64,000 bases of DNA, taken from contig NZ_FXBL01000004.1 in the NCBI RefSeq assembly GCF_900177325.1, positions 1,612,001-1,676,000 of the forward strand, in the 5' to 3' direction. The notes under the pieces were generated by a model. That model did not search any database, was not told the DNA's origin, and worked only from the letters and a program-made list of their open reading frames with translations. Positions 57,321 through 64,000 of this stretch are shown piece after piece. Position 1 is the stretch's first letter. Each line of letters starts with the position of its first letter. Position numbers and translations under genes: made by a program. Source of the DNA: Mesorhizobium australicum (GTDB taxonomy: Bacteria; Pseudomonadota; Alphaproteobacteria; Rhizobiales; Rhizobiaceae).

Positions 57321-57563
57321 ATGCCGATCGACCAGACGTTTCACGAGCCGGTGCTGCTGAAGACCGGAAAGACCGGCCTCGCCGAGATCAGGACGCTCGC
57401 GCAGGCCCGCGATCTTCTGCGGGAAGGATGGCCCGAGACGCACGGCAAATGGTACTACGCAGCCGATCGTGCCTGTGCCGACGCGGCCGACGGCAAGGCC
57501 TCGGTCCATATCGCCCGGCGCATCTTCGTCTACGCCGCCGAGGAAGCCCGCCTGAGAGCCTGA
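57321..57563 (+). CDS. DUF982 family protein
   Basis: The 80-residue product has the DUF982 pattern: FHEPVLLKTGKTGLAEIRTLAQARDLLREGWPETHGKWYYAADRACADAADGKAS, with a conserved WP-x-x-HG and AR-x-x-F/V near the C-terminus. DUF982 proteins are small, common in rhizobia, and of unknown function. The ATG at 57321 is preceded by a GAGGGGTG stretch. It lies downstream of the divergent SDR gene and upstream of an old transposase fragment. Confidence 0.8.
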   Translation: MPIDQTFHEPVLLKTGKTGLAEIRTLAQARDLLREGWPETHGKWYYAADRACADAADGKASVHIARRIFVYAAEEARLRA

Positions 57564-57595
57564 CCAGCCCGTAGACTCATAGACTCCCAGCCACG

Positions 57596-57718
57596 GTCGC
57601 ATCGATGCAAATTGGACCATGGCCAGAAGTGTGCGGCTATCTTATCGTATCGAGTGAAAGCCCTTGGAAAGCGCTTCGGCCTGGAGAGGAAGCGTTCGAC
57701 GAGGTTTCGCTCGCGGTA
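57596..57718 (-). pseudogene. Remnant of an IS5-family transposase (C-terminal fragment)
   Basis: On the minus strand this stretch encodes about 41 residues with YRERNLVERF, then a KRF-x-R segment and TRYDKIAAHF, which matches the DDE transposase C-terminus of IS5-type elements (the conserved Y-R-E/x-R-N-x-x-E-R-F and R-Y-D-K-x-A blocks). The rest of the gene, its terminal repeats and any partner are missing. It overlaps the gap upstream of the LysE gene (57564-57783) and its sequence is less GC-rich than neighbours. Confidence 0.65.
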
Positions 57719-57783
57719 TGGCCATGTATGGTTTCGACCGTCGTTTGTAATCGCTACAGTGGTAGAAGCGGAGGAAGACAACC

Positions 57784-58434
57784 ATGGATCTGGTAATTCC
57801 AAGTGCAGCCAATCTCGGCCTGTTTGTCAGCGCCACGCTGGTGCTGCTTCTCGTGCCCGGCCCGGCAGTCCTTTACATCTTCGCGCGCTCAGTCGAGCAG
57901 GGTCGCTCTGCCGGTCTCGTTTCGATCCTCGGCATCCATACGGCCACACTTGTTCATGTCGTTGCAGCCGCTGTGGGATTGTCGGCGCTTCTGGCATCGT
58001 CCGCGCTCGCGTTCAGCGTGGTGAAGTATGCCGGCGCGGCCTACCTGATCTGGCTTGGCCTCAAGAAGCTCTTCGGCTCTTCGGACATTCCCGACGTCGA
58101 GGGTGGTTTACCGAAGCGCAGCGGCATGCGCCTCTTTCGTGAGGGCTTCATCGTCAACCTCCTCAATCCGAAGACAGCCTTGTTCTTTCTGGCGTTCCTG
58201 CCGCAATTCGTTGAGGTCGGCCGGGGTCATGTCGCGATGCAGATCGCTTTCCTCGGCATTCTCTACACGGTGATTGGCGTTTTGACGGACGGGGCCTATG
58301 CGCTTCTGGCTGGCACAGCCGGCAACTTCCTGAAGCGCAGTCCCGTCTATCTGAAAGCCGAACGCTGGGTCAGTGGCTTCGTCTATATCGGCCTTGGTTT
58401 GACGGCTGCCTTTGCTGGCAATCAAAAGAAATAG
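57784..58434 (+). CDS. LysE-family amino acid exporter
   Basis: The 216-residue product has six predicted membrane helices. The LysE/RhtB signature is seen in ATLVLLLVPGPAVLYIFARSVEQG and a second in FIVNLLNPKTALFFLAFLPQFV. Such proteins export amino acids or homoserine lactone-like compounds. The substrate is not known. A GGAGGAAG ribosome site precedes the ATG. It stands alone next to the transposase remnant. The gap to edd (58435-58534) holds no gene. Confidence 0.88.
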   Translation: MDLVIPSAANLGLFVSATLVLLLVPGPAVLYIFARSVEQGRSAGLVSILGIHTATLVHVVAAAVGLSALLASSALAFSVVKYAGAAYLIWLGLKKLFGSSDIPDVEGGLPKRSGMRLFREGFIVNLLNPKTALFFLAFLPQFVEVGRGHVAMQIAFLGILYTVIGVLTDGAYALLAGTAGNFLKRSPVYLKAERWVSGFVYIGLGLTAAFAGNQKK

Positions 58435-58534
58435 ACCGCCCGTCTTCCCTAAAAGTCGCACCAAACGGCTAGGCCGAGCGGATGGCATGCTGCCGCAATA
58501 ATCAGAGAGCCGTTCGCCCTTATAGGTTCACGCC

Positions 58535-60352
58535 CTAGGCAAAGACGCTCGCGCCCGCCTCGGCCTGGCCCACCATGGCCCGGAATGCGCCGAAGAGTTC
58601 GCGCCCCATGCCGTAGCCGTTGGCCGTAAGGTCGGCCGTCACGCAGGTGCGCGTGGCGATCTCCTCCGCCGACAGGAAGACTTCGAGCGTGCCTTCCTCG
58701 CCGTCGAGCCGGATCAGGTCGCCGTCGCGGATCTTGCCGATCACGCCGCCGTCCAGCGCCTCGGGCGTTACGTGGATTGCCGAGGGCACCTTACCTGAGG
58801 CGCCCGACATGCGCCCGTCGGTCACGAGCGCAACCTTGTAGCCGCGATCCTGCAGCACGCCGAGGACGGTGGTGAGCTTGTGCAGCTCCGGCATGCCGTT
58901 GGCCTTCGGCCCCTGGAAGCGCAGCACGGCGACGAAGTCCTTTTCAAGCTCGCCCGCCTTGAAGGCCGCGTTCATCTCCTCCTGGCTGTGGAAGATCACG
59001 GCCGGCGCCTCGACGCGTCGCCGCTCCGGCTTGACGGCCGATGTCTTGGCGATGGCGAGGCCGATATTGCCTTTGAGCACCTTGAGGCCGCCGGTGGCCT
59101 GGAACGGCTTCGCCGCGGTCGCCAGCACCTTGTCGTCGCCGCTTTTCTCGGGTGCCGGCTCGCGCACCACGGTGCCATCCGCGCCGAGCTTCGCTTCGAC
59201 CGCATAGGCCGCAAGCCCTTCGCCCCACACGGTCTGCACGTCGTCGTGCAGGTAGCCGCCGGACAGAAGCTCGCGGATCAGGAAACCCATGCCGCCCGCG
59301 GCGTGGAAGTGGTTCACGTCGGCCAGCCCGTTCGGATAGACGCGGGCCAAGAGCGGCACGATGTCGGAGAGGTCGGAAATGTCCTGCCAGGTCAGCCTGA
59401 TGCCCGCCGCCTGCGCCATCGCGATGATGTGCATCGTGTGGTTGGTCGAGCCGCCGGTCGCGTGCAGGCCGACGACGCCGTTGACGAAGGAGCGTTCGTC
59501 GATCATGCGACCGACGGGCGTATAGGCGTTGCCGAGATGGGTGATGGCGAGCGCGCGTTTCGTCGCTTCCTTGGTGAGCGCGTCGCGCAGGGGCGTGCCG
59601 GGATTGACGAAGGAGGCGCCCGGCGTGTGCAGGCCCATGATCTCCATCAGCATCTGGTTCGAATTCGCCGTGCCGTAGAAGGTGCAGGTGCCGGGGCCGT
59701 GATAGGACTTCGATTCCGCCTCCAGGAGCTCGGCGCGGCCGACCTTGCCCTCGGCATAGAGCTGGCGCACGCGCGCTTTCTCGTCGTTGGGCAGGCCCGA
59801 CGTCATCGGTCCGGCCGGGATGAACACCGCCGGCAGGTGGCCGAAGGTCAGCGCGCCGATGACGAGACCGGGCACGATCTTGTCGCAGACGCCGAGATAG
59901 ACGGCGGCGTCGAACATGTTGTGCGACAGGCCGACGGCCGTCGCCATCGCGATCACGTCGCGCGAGAACAGCGACAGCTCCATGCCGGGCTGGCCCTGCG
60001 TGACGCCGTCGCACATGGCCGGCACGCCACCCGCGACCTGCGCAATGCCGCCGGCCTCGCGCGCAGCCTGCTTGATCAGTTGCGGGAAGAATTCGAACGG
60101 CTGATGCGCCGACAGCATGTCGTTGTAGGAGGTGATGATGCCGAGGTTCGGCACCACATCGCCGCCGAGCGCGATCTTCTCGCTCGGCGCACAGACGGCG
60201 AAGCCGTGGGCGAGATTGCCACAACCGAGCACGGCGCGGTTGGCGCTCTTGCCGGTGGCCGCCTCGACGCGGCCGAGATAGTCCTCGCGCAGCGGTCGCG
60301 ACCGCTCGCGGATGCGGTCCGTGATGGCTTCGATGGCTGTCAGGGCGGACAT
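58535..60352 (-). CDS. edd: Phosphogluconate dehydratase
   Basis: Edd converts 6-phosphogluconate to 2-keto-3-deoxy-6-phosphogluconate, the first step specific to the Entner-Doudoroff pathway. The start at [14 protein letters not shown] gives 605 residues. The IlvD/Edd family motifs are present, with the cysteines that bind the Fe-S cluster in [30 protein letters not shown] and [38 protein letters not shown] closes the C-terminal domain. It is the last gene of the zwf-pgl-edd operon. Confidence 0.97.
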   Translation of the reverse strand: MSALTAIEAITDRIRERSRPLREDYLGRVEAATGKSANRAVLGCGNLAHGFAVCAPSEKIALGGDVVPNLGIITSYNDMLSAHQPFEFFPQLIKQAAREAGGIAQVAGGVPAMCDGVTQGQPGMELSLFSRDVIAMATAVGLSHNMFDAAVYLGVCDKIVPGLVIGALTFGHLPAVFIPAGPMTSGLPNDEKARVRQLYAEGKVGRAELLEAESKSYHGPGTCTFYGTANSNQMLMEIMGLHTPGASFVNPGTPLRDALTKEATKRALAITHLGNAYTPVGRMIDERSFVNGVVGLHATGGSTNHTMHIIAMAQAAGIRLTWQDISDLSDIVPLLARVYPNGLADVNHFHAAGGMGFLIRELLSGGYLHDDVQTVWGEGLAAYAVEAKLGADGTVVREPAPEKSGDDKVLATAAKPFQATGGLKVLKGNIGLAIAKTSAVKPERRRVEAPAVIFHSQEEMNAAFKAGELEKDFVAVLRFQGPKANGMPELHKLTTVLGVLQDRGYKVALVTDGRMSGASGKVPSAIHVTPEALDGGVIGKIRDGDLIRLDGEEGTLEVFLSAEEIATRTCVTADLTANGYGMGRELFGAFRAMVGQAEAGASVFA

Positions 60353-60362
60353 GGCGGATCTC

Positions 60363-61067
60363 CTACGGAGCCCAATAGATATCGATCGGTGCTGATGCAG
60401 CGTCGAAGACGCGGGCGATGGGAAGCCTGGGCGCGGCCTGAGCCATCGCCCGCTCGAGGACGTCCTTCTTCGCCTCCCCCTCGATATGGAGCGCCAGGAG
60501 GCCGGCGCCAACCAGGAGAGGCAAGGTAAGCGTAATGCGGGGCTCGCCGCCGGATGGGGCATCCACGGACATGACGAGGCGCGACTGCGGCGGATCGGTA
60601 AGCTCGTCCAGATTTGGCGCATCGGGAAAGAACGAGGCGGTGTGGCCGTCGGCGCCCATGCCGAGCACGACGACGTCGAGCCGGGGGCCGAGCAGGGCAA
60701 TGCCGGCTTCGGCCTGTCGGGCGGCGGCGTCGACGGTGGCGGCCTGCGAGTACAGGCCGACGAACCGCGCCAGCCGCGCCTCGTTCCTCAGCAGCTTCTC
60801 CCTGACCAGCCGCTCGTTGGACCGCTCGGACGCGGGCGGCACGAAGCGCTCGTCCACCAGCGTCACGACGACTTTCGTCCAGTCGAGATCCTTGTGCGAC
60901 AGGGCGTCGAAGAACAGCGCCGGCGTCGTGCCGCCGGAGACGGCGAGCGTCGCGCCGTCCTTCGCCTCGATTGCCGCGCGCAACTGGTCGGCGACGGTCG
61001 CGGCAAGCGCGGAGGCAAGCGCGTCACGCGTCTCGAATGCCCGCCACCATGCCTTTCGCGATCCCAT
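60363..61067 (-). CDS. pgl: 6-phosphogluconolactonase
   Basis: Pgl hydrolyses 6-phosphogluconolactone to 6-phosphogluconate. The 234-residue product has the family pattern: [16 protein letters not shown] (41-56), [18 protein letters not shown] and [18 protein letters not shown], with the catalytic His in the last motif. Its ATG overlaps the zwf stop by one base and edd follows 10 bp after, so the three are one operon. Confidence 0.96.
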   Translation of the reverse strand: MGSRKAWWRAFETRDALASALAATVADQLRAAIEAKDGATLAVSGGTTPALFFDALSHKDLDWTKVVVTLVDERFVPPASERSNERLVREKLLRNEARLARFVGLYSQAATVDAAARQAEAGIALLGPRLDVVVLGMGADGHTASFFPDAPNLDELTDPPQSRLVMSVDAPSGGEPRITLTLPLLVGAGLLALHIEGEAKKDVLERAMAQAAPRLPIARVFDAASAPIDIYWAP

Positions 61068-62536
61068 CAGGTGCTCTCGTGCCAGGTCCTGCCGTCGCGC
61101 TCGATCAGCGCGATGGCCGAGGAGGGCCCCCAGGTGCCGGATGTGTAGCCCTGCGTCTCCTGCAGGTTCTCGGCCCAGGCGCCCTGGATCGGGTCGATCC
61201 ACTTCCACGCGGCTTCGACCTCGTCGCGGCGCATGAACAGCGTCTGGTTGCCGCGCACGACGTCCATCACGAGACGCTCATAGGCATCGGGATTCCGCTC
61301 CTGGAATGACTGGGCGAAGCTCATGTCGAGGGCGATGTTGCGCAGCCGCATGCCGCCGGGGCCGGGGTCCTTGATCATGATCCACTGCTTCACACCCTCG
61401 TCGGGCTGCAGGCGGATGACGAGCTGGTTGGCCAGGATGCGGCCGGCGTTGTCGCCGAAGATCGAATGCGGGATGTGCTTGAACTCGATGACGATCTCGG
61501 ACACGCGGGTCGCGAGGCGCTTGCCGGTGCGCAGGTAGAACGGCACGCCGGCCCAGCGCCAGTTCTCGATCTCGGCCTTGATCGCCACGAAGGTCTCGGT
61601 CGTGCTCTGCGCGCCGAGTTCCTCCTGGTAGCCCTTCACCGCGCCGCCCGCCGAGGCGCCGGCGCGATATTGGCCGCGCACCGTCATCTTCGGCGCTTCC
61701 TGGCCGTTGATGCGCTTCAGCGAGCGCAGCACCTTCAGCTTCTCGTCGCGCACGGCGTCTGCATCCATCGAGGAGGGGGCCTCCATCGCGACGAGGCACA
61801 GGAGCTGCAGGATATGGTTCTGCACCATGTCGCGCAGCGCGCCGGCCTTGTCGTAGTAGCCGATGCGGTCTTCCAGCCCAACGGTCTCGGCGACCGTGAT
61901 CTGCACGTGGTCGATATGCGCGGAGTTCCACAGCGGCTCGTAGAGCATGTTGGCAAAGCGAAGCGCCATCAGGTTCTGCACTGTCTCCTTGCCGAGATAG
62001 TGATCGATGCGGAAGATCTGGTGCTCGTCGAAATAGCTGCCGATCTGGTCGTTCAGCGCCTGGGCGGAGGCGAGGTCGCGGCCGATCGGCTTTTCGACGA
62101 CGATGCGGCTGTTCTGGCAGATCAGCCCGCTGCCCTTGAGATGCTTGGCGATGTCGCCGAACAGCGCCGGCGCGACCGCCATGTAGAAGACCCGGATGCG
62201 GTCGCTGTCGCCGACCTGCTTCTTGATGGCGTCGAACCCTTCGCCGGTCTTGCCGTCGGCCGAAACGTAGTGGAGCCGCGCGATGAAGGTCTCGAGTTCC
62301 TGCGCGTCGATCTCGTTCGCCTTGACATGGTCGCTGATCGCCTTCTTGGCGAACTCGCGGTACTCCTTGTGGGTCATCTTCGCCCGCGACGTGCCGATGA
62401 TCCGCGTCGGTTCGGTGAACTGGCCCGCGCGCTGGCGCTGATAGAGCGCCGGCAGCAGCTTGCGCTCGGCGAGATCGCCGGTGCCGCCGAAGGCGATGAA
62501 GTCGAAAGGTTCGACGGGGATGATCTGGCTCGTCAT
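61067..62536 (-). CDS. zwf: Glucose-6-phosphate 1-dehydrogenase
   Basis: Zwf oxidises glucose-6-phosphate with NADP or NAD. The start at MTSQIIPVEPFD gives 489 residues. The N-terminal GGTGDLAERKLLPALY (17-32) is the nucleotide motif, EKPIGRDL is present, and the active-site signature RIDHYLGKETVQNL contains the catalytic His and Lys. The gene heads the zwf-pgl-edd operon. Upstream, 62537-62729 holds a palindromic AATCGATT (62583-62590) near an AT-rich stretch that may contain its promoter. Confidence 0.97.
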   Translation of the reverse strand: MTSQIIPVEPFDFIAFGGTGDLAERKLLPALYQRQRAGQFTEPTRIIGTSRAKMTHKEYREFAKKAISDHVKANEIDAQELETFIARLHYVSADGKTGEGFDAIKKQVGDSDRIRVFYMAVAPALFGDIAKHLKGSGLICQNSRIVVEKPIGRDLASAQALNDQIGSYFDEHQIFRIDHYLGKETVQNLMALRFANMLYEPLWNSAHIDHVQITVAETVGLEDRIGYYDKAGALRDMVQNHILQLLCLVAMEAPSSMDADAVRDEKLKVLRSLKRINGQEAPKMTVRGQYRAGASAGGAVKGYQEELGAQSTTETFVAIKAEIENWRWAGVPFYLRTGKRLATRVSEIVIEFKHIPHSIFGDNAGRILANQLVIRLQPDEGVKQWIMIKDPGPGGMRLRNIALDMSFAQSFQERNPDAYERLVMDVVRGNQTLFMRRDEVEAAWKWIDPIQGAWAENLQETQGYTSGTWGPSSAIALIERDGRTWHEST

Positions 62537-62674
62537 GTTGTGCCCGCTGTCTGCTCCGGAGCGCTCCGGCCCCGTATAATCTAATCGATTTAAAGTTCCT
62601 AGTCCCGCTGGAGCAATTGCTTCAGCTTGACACATGCCCGAGGGAGGGTCTTTTCCTGCGGCCACCCCGGCGCA

Positions 62675-62689
62675 GCACTATTGCAGTGC
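62675..62689. promoter_or_regulatory. Possible operator palindrome upstream of the aldehyde dehydrogenase gene
   Basis: GCACT (62675-62679) and AGTGC (62685-62689) flank a 5-base centre, 41 bp before the start codon. A TTGACA hexamer lies upstream at 62627-62632 with no clear -10 partner at normal spacing. Confidence 0.3.
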
Positions 62690-62729
62690 AGCATAACGCG
62701 CGGCCGGTGAAAAGCGAAAAGGAGCCGGC

Positions 62730-64000
62730 ATGGGCACGCACCTGTCTCGAACCGTCGCCGAAGGCGTGGCCTTCATGCAGATCATCGACGGCAAGCCGAC
62801 CGACGCGCTGTCGGGCGCGCGCATCGACGTGGCTTCGCCCTCGGACGGCAAGGTGTTTGCCTCGATTCCGGCCTCGGGCGAGGCGGATGTGGACCGCGCG
62901 GTGCGCTCGGCGCGCAAGGCCTTCGACGAGGGCCCGTGGGGACGCATGCCGGCGGTCGAGCGCGGCCGTTGCCTGACGCGGCTGTTCCAGCTGGTCGAGA
63001 GCCACGGCACGGAGCTTGCCGCGCTCGAATCGCGCGACACCGGCAAGCCGATCCGACAGGGCAGGGCGGACATCACCGCCACCATGCGCTACTACGAATT
63101 CTACGGCGGCGCGGGCGACAAGATCCACGGCGACACGATTCCCTTCCTGCCCGGCTATACCGCGCTGACGCTGCGCGAGCCGCATGGCGTCGTCGCCGGC
63201 ATCATTCCGTGGAACTATCCGCTGCAGATCCTTGCGCGCGTGCTTGGCGCGGCGCTCGCGATGGGCAACACGCTGGTCGCCAAGCCCGCCGAGGACGCCT
63301 CGCTCAGCGCGATCCGCATCGCCGAGCTGTGTCTCGAGGCAGGTATCCCCGAAGGTGTCGTCAACGTCGTCACCGGCTACGGCCGCGAGGCGGGCGCGGC
63401 GCTTTCGGCCCATCCCGGCGTCGACTACGTCACCTTCACCGGCTCGCCGCTCACCGGTACGGCAATCCAGCAGGCGGCGGCGATCAACAACCGCGGCGTG
63501 ACGATGGAGCTCGGCGGCAAGTCGCCGCAGATCGTCTTCGCCGACGCCGACATCGAGGCGGCCGTTCCCGTGCTCGTCAACGCCATCATCCAGAACGGCG
63601 GCCAGACCTGCTCGGCCGGCAGCCGCGTGCTGGTCGAGCGGCCGGTCTACGAACAGGTCGCGGCCGCACTCGCCGAGCGCTTCTCGGCGCTGGTCGCCGG
63701 TCCCCACGATGCCGACCTGGATCTCGGGGCGCTGATCAATCCGAAGCAGCGCGACCGCGTCGCCGGTATGATTGCCGCCGCGGAGGAGGCGGGCGTTTCC
63801 GTGCTCGCCCGTGGCTCCGTCGCGAAGGATGCACCGGCCGGCGGCTGGTATCAGGCGCCGGTGCTGTTCGGCTCCGTCGATCCCGTCGCGACGATCGCGC
63901 AGGAAGAAGTGTTCGGCCCTGTGCTCGCGCTCTCCCCCTTCGATGGCGAGGAGGACGCGATCCGGATCGCCAACGGCACCGAGTTCGGCCTCGTCGCCGG
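62730..64000 (+). CDS. Aldehyde dehydrogenase family protein, 3' end missing
   Basis: The 423 visible residues contain the ALDH core: the Asn of the oxyanion site in IIPWNYPLQ, KPAEDASLSAI, the NAD-binding FTGSPLTG, the general-base Glu in TMELGGKSPQ, and the catalytic Cys in NGGQTCSAGSR. EEVFGPVLAL near the end is also standard. The window ends before the C-terminal part. Substrates may be betaine aldehyde, an aminoaldehyde or another aldehyde; the sequence seen here does not settle it. An AAAAGGAG ribosome site precedes the ATG. Divergent from zwf. Confidence 0.93.
   Translation, partial: MGTHLSRTVAEGVAFMQIIDGKPTDALSGARIDVASPSDGKVFASIPASGEADVDRAVRSARKAFDEGPWGRMPAVERGRCLTRLFQLVESHGTELAALESRDTGKPIRQGRADITATMRYYEFYGGAGDKIHGDTIPFLPGYTALTLREPHGVVAGIIPWNYPLQILARVLGAALAMGNTLVAKPAEDASLSAIRIAELCLEAGIPEGVVNVVTGYGREAGAALSAHPGVDYVTFTGSPLTGTAIQQAAAINNRGVTMELGGKSPQIVFADADIEAAVPVLVNAIIQNGGQTCSAGSRVLVERPVYEQVAAALAERFSALVAGPHDADLDLGALINPKQRDRVAGMIAAAEEAGVSVLARGSVAKDAPAGGWYQAPVLFGSVDPVATIAQEEVFGPVLALSPFDGEEDAIRIANGTEFGLVA

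Overview
The window is about 64 kb of GC-rich, gene-dense DNA of the kind found on the main chromosome of an alphaproteobacterium of the order Hyphomicrobiales (Rhizobiales). A Mesorhizobium or Aminobacter-like Phyllobacteriaceae fits best. The evidence is the Shemin-type hemA, a sorbitol/mannitol smoEFGK-smoS-mtlK operon, a zwf-pgl-edd operon, the small domains DUF6460, DUF6455 and DUF982, and rhizobial-style intergenic palindromes. This placement comes from gene content, not from a search. I saw no rRNA, tRNA, CRISPR array, prophage or plasmid functions. The only trace of a mobile element is a transposase fragment near 57.6 kb.

Layout. 0-9.6 kb: the end of a secreted trypsin-like protease, then pyrD, a lipoprotein D,D-carboxypeptidase, a galE-like epimerase, hemA, an aminotransferase and mscL. 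9.8-14 kb: an SLC5-STAC-PAS-kinase-receiver hybrid sensor (CrbS type), convergent with a LuxR-type response regulator (CrbR type). 14-23 kb: a polyol operon on the minus strand with ABC importer, two polyol dehydrogenases, a HAD phosphatase and a D-ribulokinase-type FGGY kinase. 23-25.3 kb: a LysR regulator, a DUF1127-like small protein and a SorC-type regulator. 25.5-36.9 kb: a PotDBCA-type ABC importer, then an amidohydrolase, two M20 peptidases, a nucleoside hydrolase, a phosphoribosyltransferase and a tyrosine phosphatase. 36.9-38.8 kb: a DUF6455 gene and a SAF-domain dehydrogenase that diverge from a perfect FNR/FixK-type box. 39.1-44 kb: an imelysin / di-heme DUF1111 / imelysin / DUF1513 operon, probably for periplasmic iron handling. 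44-54.2 kb: proC and a compact exopolysaccharide locus with polymerase/ligase, four glycosyltransferase-like proteins, a flippase and a kinase-less GumC-like chain-length protein. 54.3-64 kb: folD, a striking 8-bp tandem repeat, a GlxA-type regulator, an SDR lacking the usual catalytic residues, DUF982, a LysE exporter, zwf-pgl-edd, and an aldehyde dehydrogenase cut by the window end.

How the genes work together. The smo operon would import hexitols and oxidise them to ketoses, and zwf-pgl-edd would feed hexose phosphates into the Entner-Doudoroff route. The 25-36 kb block looks like uptake and breakdown of nitrogenous or nucleoside-type compounds, but its substrate is not evident. Genes are packed tightly. 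Many same-strand pairs overlap by 1-4 bases at stop and start, and seven convergent pairs have stop codons within 6 bp of each other. Several longer gaps are filled by inverted-repeat elements.
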